Source: Collinsella sp. AF25-2LB (GTDB taxonomy: Bacteria > Actinomycetota > Coriobacteriia > Coriobacteriales > Coriobacteriaceae). Taken from it: a stretch of DNA of 64,000 nucleotides. The notes under the pieces were generated by a model. It worked only from the letters and a program-made list of their open reading frames with translations. It was not told the origin of the DNA and made no database searches. Below, piece by piece: positions 16,228 through 24,537 of this stretch (the first letter of the stretch is position 1; every line of letters begins with the position of its first letter). Both the position numbers and the translations under genes were made by a program. The stretch covers positions 285 to 64,284 of the forward strand of contig NZ_QRUF01000002.1 in assembly GCF_003458415.1 (NCBI RefSeq). The letters are read 5' to 3'.

Positions 16228-17220
16228 GTGGACGTACAGCAGCTAGAAGAGGCCTGGGCTGCAAGGGCCGGCGCGCGTGAGGCGCGTCTTGCTGCAGCGC
16301 CGCATGTGCCGGCGGCGCTGTCTCTGTTGGGGATTGTACGTCCCGGCGATCGCCTGGTTGCGTTTGCCGATGACTTTGCCGATGCGTTTGCGCGTGGCTT
16401 TGAGTGCTGCGACGTGGCTATGGTGGAGGAGCCGTCGGTTGCGGCGTTTACTGCTGCGTCCGAGGGCTTTGATGCTTCGTTTGAGGTCGAGGGGCCGCAC
16501 CTGTGGTGGTTCGTCAACTCTATTGGCGGGTTTGGATTGCGCGTGCCCGATCTGCGCGCGTTAGGACGTGCCGCGCGTGAGGCTCATGCGCTGCTCGTGG
16601 TGGATAACACCGTGGCTGGTGTCTTTGGGTGCGATCCGTTGCGCTTGGGTGCCGTGCTGTCGCTCGAGGCACTTGACCGCGTGTGCGCCGGTGAGGCTCC
16701 GCACAAGTTGGTTGCCATATCGGTCGCGCGCTCGCAGCTCAAGCGCCATCGTGTGGATGCTGCTGCCGAGTGCGCGCATGCTCTGCTTGAGGGCTGTGGC
16801 TTGGTCAAACTTGATTTGCCTGCTGATGAGGCCGGTGTGCTGGAGCGCGGGCTGGACTCGCTCGATGCCCGCATGCAGGCACATTTCGACCGCGCACGTG
16901 CGCTGGCCGAGTACTTGGCTGCCAATGAGATGGTGCACGCCGTGCGCTATCCTGGACTGAGCTCGCATCCCGACCATGCGGTTGCAACTGGAATCCTCGA
17001 GCACGGCTTTGGTCCGGCAGTTGAGTTTGACATTATCGAGCGCAGTGCGGGCGATTTGTTCGATGCTTTGCCGGGGGAGTTTCGCACATCGCCCGCCGGC
17101 GGCGCAACGACGCGACTCTCTGCTCCGCGCGGCAAGCAGGGGAGCACCATTCGCCTCTTCGCCGGTACCGACGACCCCCTGGTTGTAGCGTCCACCCTGG
17201 ACAACGCGCTCCGAAAGTAA
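16228..17220 (+). CDS. Cys/Met-metabolism PLP-fold protein, possibly without catalytic lysine
   Basis: About 330 residues that follow the cystathionine gamma-synthase/beta-lyase fold: VVDNTVAGVFGCDPLRLGA corresponds to the Asp region that binds the PLP ring, and the C-terminal RTSPAGGATTRLSAP and GSTIRLFAGTDDP match the family's end (SLGG...R.S.G.E). The segment where the family has Ser-x-Thr-Lys reads ISVARSQLKRH here, so the Schiff-base lysine may have become Arg. That is my alignment by eye. The GTG at 16228, nine bases after AAGGGA, is preferred to upstream ATGs inside the terminator. Substrate unclear. Confidence 0.7.
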   Translation: MDVQQLEEAWAARAGAREARLAAAPHVPAALSLLGIVRPGDRLVAFADDFADAFARGFECCDVAMVEEPSVAAFTAASEGFDASFEVEGPHLWWFVNSIGGFGLRVPDLRALGRAAREAHALLVVDNTVAGVFGCDPLRLGAVLSLEALDRVCAGEAPHKLVAISVARSQLKRHRVDAAAECAHALLEGCGLVKLDLPADEAGVLERGLDSLDARMQAHFDRARALAEYLAANEMVHAVRYPGLSSHPDHAVATGILEHGFGPAVEFDIIERSAGDLFDALPGEFRTSPAGGATTRLSAPRGKQGSTIRLFAGTDDPLVVASTLDNALRK

Positions 17221-17240
17221 CTAATCGGGGTGTGTGTCAC

Positions 17241-17391
17241 GAAAACGGCCTATTTACTACGTTTAAGCCATAGGGGTCGACCATACCCGCCTATTTCGAA
17301 AATTGCCAAGCTGTCTACCAGCGGTTTTATTTTCATAATGTCCGGTATGGTCGAGGGTATTCAGCTAAACGTAGTAGATGGGCCCGTTTTG
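17241..17391. repeat. Large inverted-repeat (hairpin) element of about 150 bp
   Basis: Two arms of about 45-50 bases pair around a central stretch of about 55 bases. Perfect blocks are TACTACGTTTA (17255-17265) with TAAACGTAGTA (17366-17376), TCGACCATACC (17277-17287) with GGTATGGTCGA (17344-17354), and AAAACG (17242-17247) with CGTTTT (17385-17390). It lies between convergent genes. The long arms and short core resemble a MITE or a mobile structured repeat. No transposase is nearby. Confidence 0.75.
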
Positions 17392-17445
17392 TGGCACGAG
17401 CCTCAATCCGAGGGCACGGTGGACAACAATTCAGTCCCAAAAGGA

Positions 17446-17793
17446 CTACTCTGCATTGATGCTGGCGATGAGGTCGTTGGCTTTGGTGGCGATGACGTTG
17501 TTGATGTCGGCCTGCAGCTCCTCGTAGACCGCTATGGCGCGCTCGCCGGCGGGGGTGAGCGATGATCCGCGGGCTCCGTCGCGCTCGATGAGCTTGCAGC
17601 CCAGCTGGCCTTCGGCCTCGTTTACGATGCGCCAGGCCTTGGAATACGCCATGCCCATGCTCTTGGCGGCACGGTTGAGCGAGTGTTCGTGGGCAATACC
17701 CTGCAGCAGCAAGACGCAGCCGTGGCCGAACACGCCCGGCAGGTCTTTGTCGCACGCTTGAATGACCAACTTTGCCGTCGTCTTGTACTTCAT
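17446..17793 (-). CDS. ModE-like winged-helix transcriptional regulator
   Basis: A 115-residue DNA-binding protein resembling the N-terminal domain of ModE and the LysR-type winged helix: VFGHGCVLLLQGIAHEHSLN, AAKSMGMAYSKAWRIVNEAE (the recognition helix region), then LIERDGARGSSLTPAG. The molybdate-binding C-terminal domains of full ModE are absent, so the signal may come from elsewhere. It is transcribed away from guaB. A GGGGAG site precedes the ATG at 17793. The targets cannot be told from this window; no mod transport genes are here. Confidence 0.8.
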   Translation of the reverse strand: MKYKTTAKLVIQACDKDLPGVFGHGCVLLLQGIAHEHSLNRAAKSMGMAYSKAWRIVNEAEGQLGCKLIERDGARGSSLTPAGERAIAVYEELQADINNVIATKANDLIASINAE

Positions 17794-17915
17794 ACGCCCA
17801 CGTCTCCCCGCTAAAGTGTTTGCTGGGCAAACGCAAAGCCTGCGTCAAACCCTCGTGTGCTCTTTCTAAACCATGCATTGTAGCAGTCAAAGTGCGTTAA
17901 GATACTTCCCCAGTA

Positions 17916-17927
17916 TTGGGCGCCCAA
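17916..17927. promoter_or_regulatory. 12-bp palindrome in the guaB leader
   Basis: TTGGGCGCCCAA is a perfect palindrome about 60 bases before the guaB ATG and some 13 bases downstream of a possible -10 (TAAGAT at 17898). It is well placed for a repressor or a short leader hairpin. No protein can be assigned to it. Confidence 0.35.
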
Positions 17928-17985
17928 GGTTGGGCTGGGTCCTACGAGGCCTGCAGCCGACCGGTCGCATGGAAAAAGGAGAAAC

Positions 17986-19497
17986 ATGGCTACGTTCTTT
18001 CCCGGTGAGTCCCACACGTTTTCGGAGTATCTGCTGGTCCCTGGTTACTCGTCCTCGCAGTGCATCCCCAACAACGTCTCTCTTAAGACGCCGCTGACCC
18101 GCTTTAAGCGCGGTGAGAAGCCGGCAATCACCCTGAACATCCCCATGGTTTCCGCTATCATGCAGTCCGTCTCGGGCGTCGACATGGGTGTCGCGCTCGC
18201 TACCGAGGGTGGACTGTCCTTCATTTACGGTTCCCAGAGCGCCGAGTCCGAGGCCGCTATGGTCAAGGCCGTCAAGGATCACAAGGCTGGTTTCGTTCAG
18301 TCCGATTCCACGCTGACCCCCGACATGACCATGGAGCAGGTCATCGAGCTCAAGGAGAAGACCGGCCACTCTACCATGCCGGTCACCGACGATGGCACTC
18401 CCAAGGGCAAGCTCCTGGGCATCGTCACCAGCCGTGACTATCGTCCCAGCCGCGATGACCACCAGAAGAAGGTCTCCGAGTTCATGACCCCGCGTGAGCA
18501 GCTCATCGTGGGCGACAAGAACATCAGCCTCAAGGTTGCCAACGACGTCATCTGGGACAACAAGCTCAACGCCCTGCCTATCGTCGACGACAACGATCAC
18601 CTTATGGGCATCGTCTTCCGCAAGGACTACGACAGCCACAAGACCAACCCCAACGAGCTGCTCGATAACGACAAGCGCTATATGGTCGGCGCCGGTATCA
18701 ATACCCGCGACTATGCCGAGCGCGTGCCGCTGCTCATCGAGGCCGGTGCCGATGTCCTGTGCATCGATTCTTCCGAGGGCTTCAGCGAGTGGCAGAAGCG
18801 CACCATCGAGTGGATCCGCGCCAACTACGGCGAGGACGTCAAGGTCGGTGCCGGTAACGTCGTCGACGCCGAGGGCTTCCGCTTCTTGGCCGACTGCGGT
18901 GCCGACTTCATCAAGGTCGGTATCGGCGGCGGTTCCATCTGCATTACCCGCGAGACCAAGGGCATTGGCCGTGGCCAGGCCACCGCGCTGATCGATGTCT
19001 GCCGCGCCCGTGACGAGTACTACGAGGAGACCGGTGTCTACGTGCCCGTGTGCTCCGACGGCGGCATCGTCTACGACTACCACATGACGCTCGCCCTTGC
19101 CATGGGTGCCGACTTTATGATGCTGGGCCGCTACTTCGCCCGCTTCGACGAGAGCCCGACCGAGCGCGTCAACGTCAACGGTCAGTACATGAAGGAGTAC
19201 TGGGGCGAGGGTTCTGCGCGTGCCCGCAACTGGCAGCGCTACGACCTGGGCGGCGCCGCGAAGCTCAGCTTCGTCGAGGGCGTCGACTCCTACGTTCCCT
19301 ACGCCGGCTCCCTCAAGGACGGCGTGGGCGGCACGCTCTACAAGGTCAAGTCCACGATGTGCAACTGCGGTGCCCTCTCGATCCCCGAGCTCCAGGAAAA
19401 GGCACGCCTGACCCTGGTGAGCTCCACCTCCATCGTCGAAGGCGGCGCCCACGACGTAGTCGTCAAGGACTCCCAGCAAAGCGTCAGCTACCGCTAA
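17986..19497 (+). CDS. guaB: IMP dehydrogenase
   Basis: Converts IMP to XMP with NAD, the first committed step of GMP synthesis, in the cytoplasm. At 503 residues it has normal length. Two CBS domains lie at about 95-225 ([25 protein letters not shown]). The catalytic loop is [20 protein letters not shown], with the Cys that attacks [17 protein letters not shown] and [12 protein letters not shown] bind substrate and phosphate. The ATG at 17986 follows AAAGGAG. It is probably transcribed alone; a conserved structured repeat and a strong hairpin follow it. Confidence 0.96.
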   Translation: MATFFPGESHTFSEYLLVPGYSSSQCIPNNVSLKTPLTRFKRGEKPAITLNIPMVSAIMQSVSGVDMGVALATEGGLSFIYGSQSAESEAAMVKAVKDHKAGFVQSDSTLTPDMTMEQVIELKEKTGHSTMPVTDDGTPKGKLLGIVTSRDYRPSRDDHQKKVSEFMTPREQLIVGDKNISLKVANDVIWDNKLNALPIVDDNDHLMGIVFRKDYDSHKTNPNELLDNDKRYMVGAGINTRDYAERVPLLIEAGADVLCIDSSEGFSEWQKRTIEWIRANYGEDVKVGAGNVVDAEGFRFLADCGADFIKVGIGGGSICITRETKGIGRGQATALIDVCRARDEYYEETGVYVPVCSDGGIVYDYHMTLALAMGADFMMLGRYFARFDESPTERVNVNGQYMKEYWGEGSARARNWQRYDLGGAAKLSFVEGVDSYVPYAGSLKDGVGGTLYKVKSTMCNCGALSIPELQEKARLTLVSSTSIVEGGAHDVVVKDSQQSVSYR

Positions 19498-19502
19498 GCG
19501 GC

Positions 19503-19597
19503 TTTCCCAGGCACCGCACCTTGCCGTTCAAACCGTCGCTTGCGTACCTAAGTACGCGGCGCTCCTCTTTCACGGCAATCTGCGGCACCTGGAAAAC
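19503..19597. repeat. Structured repeat element, copy 1 (behind guaB)
   Basis: Starting six bases after the guaB stop, an outer stem (CCAGG-CA-CCGCA at 19507-19518 with TGCGG-CA-CCTGG at 19581-19592), a second stem (TTGCCGT at 19521 with ACGGCAA at 19572) and an inner hairpin (GCGTAC-CTAA-GTACGC, 19542-19557) nest together. The core between the second stems is nearly the same as in copy 2 behind ileS (62123-62220), whereas the stems differ and remain paired. Confidence 0.75.
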
Positions 19598-19656
19598 CCG
19601 TTCGTGCTAGAACGAGTTTCAGACAAAGGTTGATTCCCAACCACGTTATTTAGATA

Positions 19657-19691
19657 AAGCGAGATGCCTGCAAGTCGCAGGCATCTCGCTT
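19657..19691 (+). terminator. Perfect 15-bp hairpin ending the guaB unit
   Basis: AAGCGAGATGCCTGC (19657-19671) pairs perfectly with GCAGGCATCTCGCTT (19677-19691) around AAGTC. A loose T-rich tract (TGTTGTATTT) follows. It separates guaB and the repeat from the leuS leader. Confidence 0.75.
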
Positions 19692-19699
19692 GTTGTATT

Positions 19700-19851
19700 T
19701 GCTATCATCAACCAAGTTAACCTTAGGGTCGGGCGGCTTGACTTTGTTCGCTACAAGTTCCGCACGCAAAGAAGAGCACTTAATGTGCTCTTCATCTTGC
19801 GCAGGACTGTCCGCAGTAGCGAATCAAGCTAAGCCGATCGACCCCAGCTAA
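19700..19851 (+). promoter_or_regulatory. Structured leader of leuS with extended -10 promoter
   Basis: TGCTATCAT (19700-19708) is an extended -10 box. The transcript would fold into one long rod: GGGTCG (19726) with CGACCC (19839), CGGCTT (19734) with AAGCCG (19831), TTCGCTAC (19747) with GTAGCGAA (19816), CGCAA (19765) with TTGCG (19797), and AAGAGCAC (19772) with GTGCTCTT (19785). The end of the rod lies about 12 bases before the leuS ribosome site. No TGGN T-box motif is present, so this is not the usual tRNA-sensing leader. Ligand unknown. Confidence 0.6.
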
Positions 19852-19867
19852 GATTAAAGGAGCTGAT

Positions 19868-22444
19868 ATGTGCGATTGCACAGATCATAAGGACGAGATC
19901 CCTGCCTATGACGCACAGGCCATTGAGTCCAAGTGGATGAAGGCCTGGGAGGACTCCAACCTCTTTGCCGTCGACACCGACGCCAGCAAGCCCAAGAAGT
20001 ACGTGCTCGAGATGTTCCCGTATCCGTCGGGCGACCTGCACATGGGCCACGCGCGCAACTATACCATCGGCGATGCCATGGCCCGTCAGGCCCGCATGCG
20101 CGGCTACGATGTGCTGCACCCCATCGGCTTTGACGCCTTTGGCCTGCCTGCCGAGAACGCCGCCATCAAGCACAACACGCAGGCTGCCGCCTGGACGTAT
20201 AAGAACATGGACCAGGCTCTCGCCACGATGAAGCGCATGGGCTTCTCCTACGATCTGGATCGCATGGTCAAGACCTGCAGCCCCGATTATTACCGTTGGG
20301 GTCAGTGGATCTTTGAGAAGTTGTGGGAAAAGGGCCTGGTTTACCGCAAGAAGAACCCGGTCAACTGGTGCCCCACCTGCAAGACCGTTCTGGCCAACGA
20401 GCAGGTCACCGAGGGCAAGTGCTGGCGCTGCGGCACCGAGCCCGAGAAGCGCGACCTGGAGCAGTGGTACTTCAAGATTACCGAGTACTCTCAGGAGCTG
20501 CTCGATGACCTGGAGAAGCTCCCCGGCTGGCCCGAGCGCGTCAAGCAGATGCAGGCCAACTGGATCGGTCGCTCCGAGGGCGCCGAGGTCGACTTTACCC
20601 TGTGCGACCGGGATGGCGAGCCCATCGAGGGCGACGAGGGCAAGATCACCGTCTTCACCACGCGTGCCGATACGCTCTTTGGCGTTTCCTTCTTTGTCCT
20701 GGCTCCCGAGTACGCCGGCCTGCACGAGCTCGTCGAGGGCACGGAGTACGAGGAGGCCGTCACCAAGATCGTCGAGGACTCCAAGCATATCTCTGCCGTC
20801 GAGCGTGCCCAGGGCACCCTCGAGAAGCACGGTGCCTTCACGGGCCGCTATGTGGTAAACCCCGTCAACGGCGAGAAGGTCCCCGTGTGGGTTGCCGATT
20901 ATGTCGTTGCCGACTACGGTACCGGTGCCGTCATGGCCGTTCCCTGTGGCGACCAGCGCGACTTTGAGTTTGCCCGTAAGTACGACCTGCCGATCGTGCC
21001 GATCATCCTGGACGATGACGATCGCGCTGCCGTCGAGGCCAGCGGCGAGACCATCGATACCTTCCATGCCGAGACCGTCGACTGGGATTGCGCCCACGCT
21101 GCCGAGGGCACGCTCGTTCAGTCCGGCAAGTACACCGGTATGCGCGGCGGCAAGCACTCCGAGGGCGAGGCTGCCATCGTGGCCGACCTCGAGGCCATGG
21201 GCTGCGGCCGCCGTAAGGTCGAGTTCCGTCTGCGCGACTGGCTCATCAGCCGCCAGCGCTATTGGGGCAACCCCATCCCGGCCATCCACTGCGAGCACTG
21301 CGGCATCGTGCCCGTGCCCGAGGATCAGCTGCCGGTGACGCTGCCCGAGAACCTGGACCTGGGCGCTGGCGAAACCCTTGCCGAGTGCAAGGAGTTCTAC
21401 GAGACCACCTGCCCGGTCTGCGGCCGCCCGGCCAAGCGCGAGACCGATACCATGGACACCTTTACCTGCTCCAGCTGGTATTACCTGCGCTATACCGATC
21501 CGCACAACACTGAGCTGCCCTTCTCCCGTGAGGCTGCCGACCGTTGGATGCCCGTCGATAACTACATCGGCGGCATCGAGCACGCTATTTTGCACCTGCT
21601 CTACAGCCGCTTCTTTACCAAGGCACTGCGCGACCTGGGCCTGCTGAGCGTGGACGAGCCCTTCACCAACCTGCTGTGCCAGGGCATGGTCAAGGACGAG
21701 AACGGCGACACCATGTCCAAGTCCAAGGGCAACGTCGTGCCCCCGAGCTCGGTCATCGAGCCTTACGGTGCCGACACCATGCGTCTGGCGATCCTGTTTA
21801 TCGCCCCGCCCGAGAAGGACTTCGACTGGGATCCCAAGGCCGTCGAGGGCGCTAACCGCTTTATCAAGCGCGCCTGGCGTATCGTTTGGCAGCTCGTCCA
21901 GTCCGGCGATGCCAACGTGGCCTTCGACAAGTCCGCGCTCGATGAGGTTGCGATGAAGCTCTATCGCGAGCGTCACCGCACCATCGCCAAGTGCACCGAG
22001 GACTTCGATCGCGGCCAGTTCAACACCGCCATCTCGGCCGTCATGGAGCTCGTCAACGCGGCGAGCGCCTACCTCAACGCCACCGAGGGTACCGCCCGCG
22101 ACAAGGCGCTGTGCTACGGCGTGGCCAAGGACATCGTGAGCGTCCTTGCCCCCATCTGCCCGTTCTGGGCCGACGAGCTGTGGCACGAGGCGCTCGGCTG
22201 CGAGGGCAACGCCTATACCGCTGCCTGGCCCGAGTTCGACCTGGCCGAGTCCATCGAGGACACGGTGCAGATCGTGGTCCAGGTGCTCGGCAAGGTCCGC
22301 GGCCGCGTCGACGTTGCCCGCGATGCCTCCAATGAGGATATGCAGGCTGCCGCCGAGGCCGCCGTCGCCAAGTGGCTCGAGGGCAAGACAGTCGTCAAGG
22401 CCATCTGCGTGCCCGGCAAGCTGGTCAACCTGGTGGTCAAGTAA
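19868..22444 (+). CDS. leuS: Leucyl-tRNA synthetase
   Basis: Charges tRNA-Leu with leucine. 858 residues, the bacterial length. The class I marks are [13 protein letters not shown] near residue 55 (HIGH box) and DTMSKSKGN near 615 (KMSKS box). A zinc-knuckle-type insert CPTC...CWRC lies at about 170-200, and the CP1 editing domain includes the [12 protein letters not shown] threonine-rich motif. The ATG at 19868 follows AAAGGAG. It is a single-gene unit bounded by a structured leader and a terminator at 22473. Confidence 0.97.
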   Translation: MCDCTDHKDEIPAYDAQAIESKWMKAWEDSNLFAVDTDASKPKKYVLEMFPYPSGDLHMGHARNYTIGDAMARQARMRGYDVLHPIGFDAFGLPAENAAIKHNTQAAAWTYKNMDQALATMKRMGFSYDLDRMVKTCSPDYYRWGQWIFEKLWEKGLVYRKKNPVNWCPTCKTVLANEQVTEGKCWRCGTEPEKRDLEQWYFKITEYSQELLDDLEKLPGWPERVKQMQANWIGRSEGAEVDFTLCDRDGEPIEGDEGKITVFTTRADTLFGVSFFVLAPEYAGLHELVEGTEYEEAVTKIVEDSKHISAVERAQGTLEKHGAFTGRYVVNPVNGEKVPVWVADYVVADYGTGAVMAVPCGDQRDFEFARKYDLPIVPIILDDDDRAAVEASGETIDTFHAETVDWDCAHAAEGTLVQSGKYTGMRGGKHSEGEAAIVADLEAMGCGRRKVEFRLRDWLISRQRYWGNPIPAIHCEHCGIVPVPEDQLPVTLPENLDLGAGETLAECKEFYETTCPVCGRPAKRETDTMDTFTCSSWYYLRYTDPHNTELPFSREAADRWMPVDNYIGGIEHAILHLLYSRFFTKALRDLGLLSVDEPFTNLLCQGMVKDENGDTMSKSKGNVVPPSSVIEPYGADTMRLAILFIAPPEKDFDWDPKAVEGANRFIKRAWRIVWQLVQSGDANVAFDKSALDEVAMKLYRERHRTIAKCTEDFDRGQFNTAISAVMELVNAASAYLNATEGTARDKALCYGVAKDIVSVLAPICPFWADELWHEALGCEGNAYTAAWPEFDLAESIEDTVQIVVQVLGKVRGRVDVARDASNEDMQAAAEAAVAKWLEGKTVVKAICVPGKLVNLVVK

Positions 22445-22472
22445 GCACTGCGCGCATAACTGACGCATAAAA

Positions 22473-22508
22473 GACGAGGGGCGATCCGGTTGGGTCGTCC
22501 CTCGTTTT
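22473..22508 (+). terminator. leuS terminator
   Basis: A 14-bp stem with two G-U pairs (ACGAGGGGCGATCC with GGGTCGTCCCTCGT), a GGTT loop and a TTTT tail. Confidence 0.85.
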
Positions 22509-22595
22509 GCATGTATCTGCCTAGTTGCCTTCGGCCAATTGTCCTATTCTTATGGAGAAGCTGTGCGCACGCTGACCTGCAGGTTCGTACTGTGC

Positions 22596-22624
22596 TTGCA
22601 CGTTTCCGCAGCTATTGGTATAGT
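22596..22624 (+). promoter_or_regulatory. Sigma-70 type promoter of the rimP-nusA-infB operon
   Basis: TTGCAC (22596-22601) and TATAGT (22619-22624) are separated by exactly 17 bases, the best promoter match in the core region. Transcription would start near 22631, only about 20 bases before the hairpin at 22651. Confidence 0.8.
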
Positions 22625-22650
22625 TTGCTTGCAAATGAAGTTGTAATTGA

Positions 22651-22682
22651 AAGAAGTGGGGTTTCGGCCCCGCTTCTTTTTT
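22651..22682 (+). terminator. Intrinsic terminator in the rimP leader (candidate attenuator)
   Basis: AAGAAGTGGGG (22651-22661) pairs with CCCCGCTTCTT (22668-22678) around TTTCGG, with one G-U pair, and runs into six T. It lies downstream of the promoter and ends 20 bases before the rimP ATG, so it cannot be the end of leuS, which has its own terminator. Read-through must be controlled for the operon to be expressed. Confidence 0.8.
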
Positions 22683-22702
22683 GTATGGATGGAGGTGCCG
22701 CA

Positions 22703-23197
22703 ATGGTCAAGACCAAGACCGAGCAGGCGATCATCGACGCGCTCGAGGCCGTCGCTCCCCAGCACGATGTCGACATCGTCGACGTCGAGCTCGTGGGTGC
22801 CACCAAGGCCCCCTGCGTGCGCGTGCGTATCGAGGGTGCCGAGGGTCAGAGCCTGTCGCTCAACGATGTTACGGCCAACACCAAGTGGGTCGGCGATGTG
22901 ATTGAGGAGCTCGACCCCATCTCTTCGAGCTATACGCTCGAGGTGTCGAGCCCGGGCATGGCGCGCCCGCTGCGCCGCCCGTGCGACTTTGCCCGCTTTG
23001 TGGGCGAGAACTGTGAGCTCACCTCCACCGCTACCGAGGGCCGTCGCAAGTACGCCGGCAAGATTGCCGCCGCCACCGAGGCGAACGTGACCCTCGAGCT
23101 CGAGGGCGGCGAGTCCGTCACCCTCGATTTCTCTGATGTTAAAAAGTGCAAGTTGAAGCCCACCTACGACTTCAAGCCCGCGAAGGAAGGAAAGTAA
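22703..23197 (+). CDS. rimP: Ribosome maturation factor RimP
   Basis: Assists assembly of the 30S subunit. 164 residues with the family's features: VDIVDVELVG in the N-terminal alpha/beta domain, the strand YTLEVSSPGMARPLRRP (the SSPGxxRPL motif), and a C-terminal Sm-like barrel ending VKKCKLKPTYDF. The ATG at 22703 follows GGAGG; an ATG at 22686 in the same frame lacks a ribosome site. It is the first gene of the operon with nusA two bases downstream. Confidence 0.93.
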   Translation: MVKTKTEQAIIDALEAVAPQHDVDIVDVELVGATKAPCVRVRIEGAEGQSLSLNDVTANTKWVGDVIEELDPISSSYTLEVSSPGMARPLRRPCDFARFVGENCELTSTATEGRRKYAGKIAAATEANVTLELEGGESVTLDFSDVKKCKLKPTYDFKPAKEGK

Positions 23198-23198
23198 G

Positions 23199-24446
23199 AT
23201 GGCAGCATCCGACATGATGTCCGCCCTGATGGAGCTTTGCCAGGAGAAGCACATCGACCAGCTCTACCTGATCGACCGCCTGGAGCAGTCGCTTGCCAAG
23301 AGCTATGCCGAGATCCTGCATCTTGAGTGGGGCGCCAAGGTGACCATCGACCGCACCACCGGCAAGATCTACGTCTACCGTCTGGAGCCGATTGACGATT
23401 CCATGGACGAGGAAGGCAACTTCACCGAGTTCGAGGAGATCGACGTCACCCCCAAGAACACGAGCCGCATCGCCGCCCAGCACGCCAAGGCCGAGATCAA
23501 CGCCATCGTGCGCAACTCCGCCCGCGAGCAGATCTACGAGGAGTTCTCCGGCCGCATCGGTGACCTCATCAGCGGTACCGTGCTGCAGTCCACGCCCGAC
23601 TTCACGATCGTCAAGATCCGCGAGGGCGTCGAGGCCGAGCTGCCGCACTTCGATCAGCGCCGTTACGAGAACGAGCGCAACGAGCGTCCGATGGGCGAGC
23701 GCTACCTGCATAACCAGCACATCAAGGCCGTGATCATCGACGTTCGCGACCCCAACTCCAACCTGCAGCCGGTTCGTGGCGAGCACAGCCGTCCGCCGAT
23801 TGTCATCTCCCGTACCCACCCCGAGCTCATGCGTCGTCTGTTTGAGCAGGAGGTGCCCGAGATCTATGAGGGCACCGTCCAGATCAAGTCGATCGCCCGC
23901 GAGCCCGGCCAGCGCTCCAAGGTCGCCGTCCACTCGCTCGACGACCGTCTGGATCCCGTGGGCGCCTGTGTCGGCCCCAAGGGCAGCCGTGTTCGCGCTG
24001 TCGTGGGCGAGCTCCGTGGCGAGCGCGTCGACGTCATCCTTTGGGATGCCGATCCTGCCGTCTACGTCGCCAACGCCCTGTCGCCCGCCAAGGTCACCCG
24101 CGTCCTCATCGACGAGGAGAAGGCCTACGCCGGCGTCATCGTGCCCGACGACCAGCTGTCCCTCGCCATCGGCAAGGAGGGCCAGAACGCCCGCCTCGCC
24201 GCGCGCCTGACCGGCTGGCACATCGACATCAAGTCCGAGACGCTTGCCGCCGACATCCTCAAGAACGTTCCCGTTCACGAGGAGCCCGCCGCCGACCTGA
24301 TCGGTGACGAGGAGGACGAGGACGTCCGCCGCTGCGAGTACGTGTCCGAGGACGGCATCCAGTGCCGCAACCAGGCTCGTCCCGGCTCCCGTTTCTGCGG
24401 TGTCCACGACACCGACGCCTTCGATGATGCGGAGGACCTGATCTAG
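23199..24446 (+). CDS. nusA: Transcription factor NusA with a C-terminal zinc-binding-type tail
   Basis: Binds RNA polymerase and controls pausing, termination and antitermination. Of its 415 residues, 1-120 form the polymerase-binding domain, followed by S1 (near [20 protein letters not shown]) and two KH domains ([40 protein letters not shown]). The last 40 residues add an unusual motif: Cys379, Cys389, Cys400 and His403 (C-x9-C-x10-C-x2-H, within [15 protein letters not shown]), which looks like the small zinc-binding tails of the DUF5763 type. The ATG at 23199 starts two bases after rimP. NusA may regulate this operon through the leader hairpin at 22651; that is inference. Confidence 0.95.
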   Translation: MAASDMMSALMELCQEKHIDQLYLIDRLEQSLAKSYAEILHLEWGAKVTIDRTTGKIYVYRLEPIDDSMDEEGNFTEFEEIDVTPKNTSRIAAQHAKAEINAIVRNSAREQIYEEFSGRIGDLISGTVLQSTPDFTIVKIREGVEAELPHFDQRRYENERNERPMGERYLHNQHIKAVIIDVRDPNSNLQPVRGEHSRPPIVISRTHPELMRRLFEQEVPEIYEGTVQIKSIAREPGQRSKVAVHSLDDRLDPVGACVGPKGSRVRAVVGELRGERVDVILWDADPAVYVANALSPAKVTRVLIDEEKAYAGVIVPDDQLSLAIGKEGQNARLAARLTGWHIDIKSETLAADILKNVPVHEEPAADLIGDEEDEDVRRCEYVSEDGIQCRNQARPGSRFCGVHDTDAFDDAEDLI

Positions 24447-24537
24447 CGCGCGGTTGCGCCGGGCGGGTCCCGGCGCGTCTCCCACGCTCGTTCAGTCTCT
24501 AGGCACTCAAGGTGCCAGAAAGGGTAGGTGAAGTCAT

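Noticed and set aside
17887..19479. A 530-codon open frame antisense to guaB
   Set aside because: It mirrors guaB codon structure; the translation is Val/Asp/Gly-rich filler without family motifs. The same reasoning rejects the long antisense frames over leuS (19829-22468), infB (25147-27123) and ileS (59161-61680).
19700..19867. T-box leader for leuS
   Set aside because: No AGGGTGGNACC-like or TGGN bulge, no terminator and no clear specifier loop with a Leu codon.
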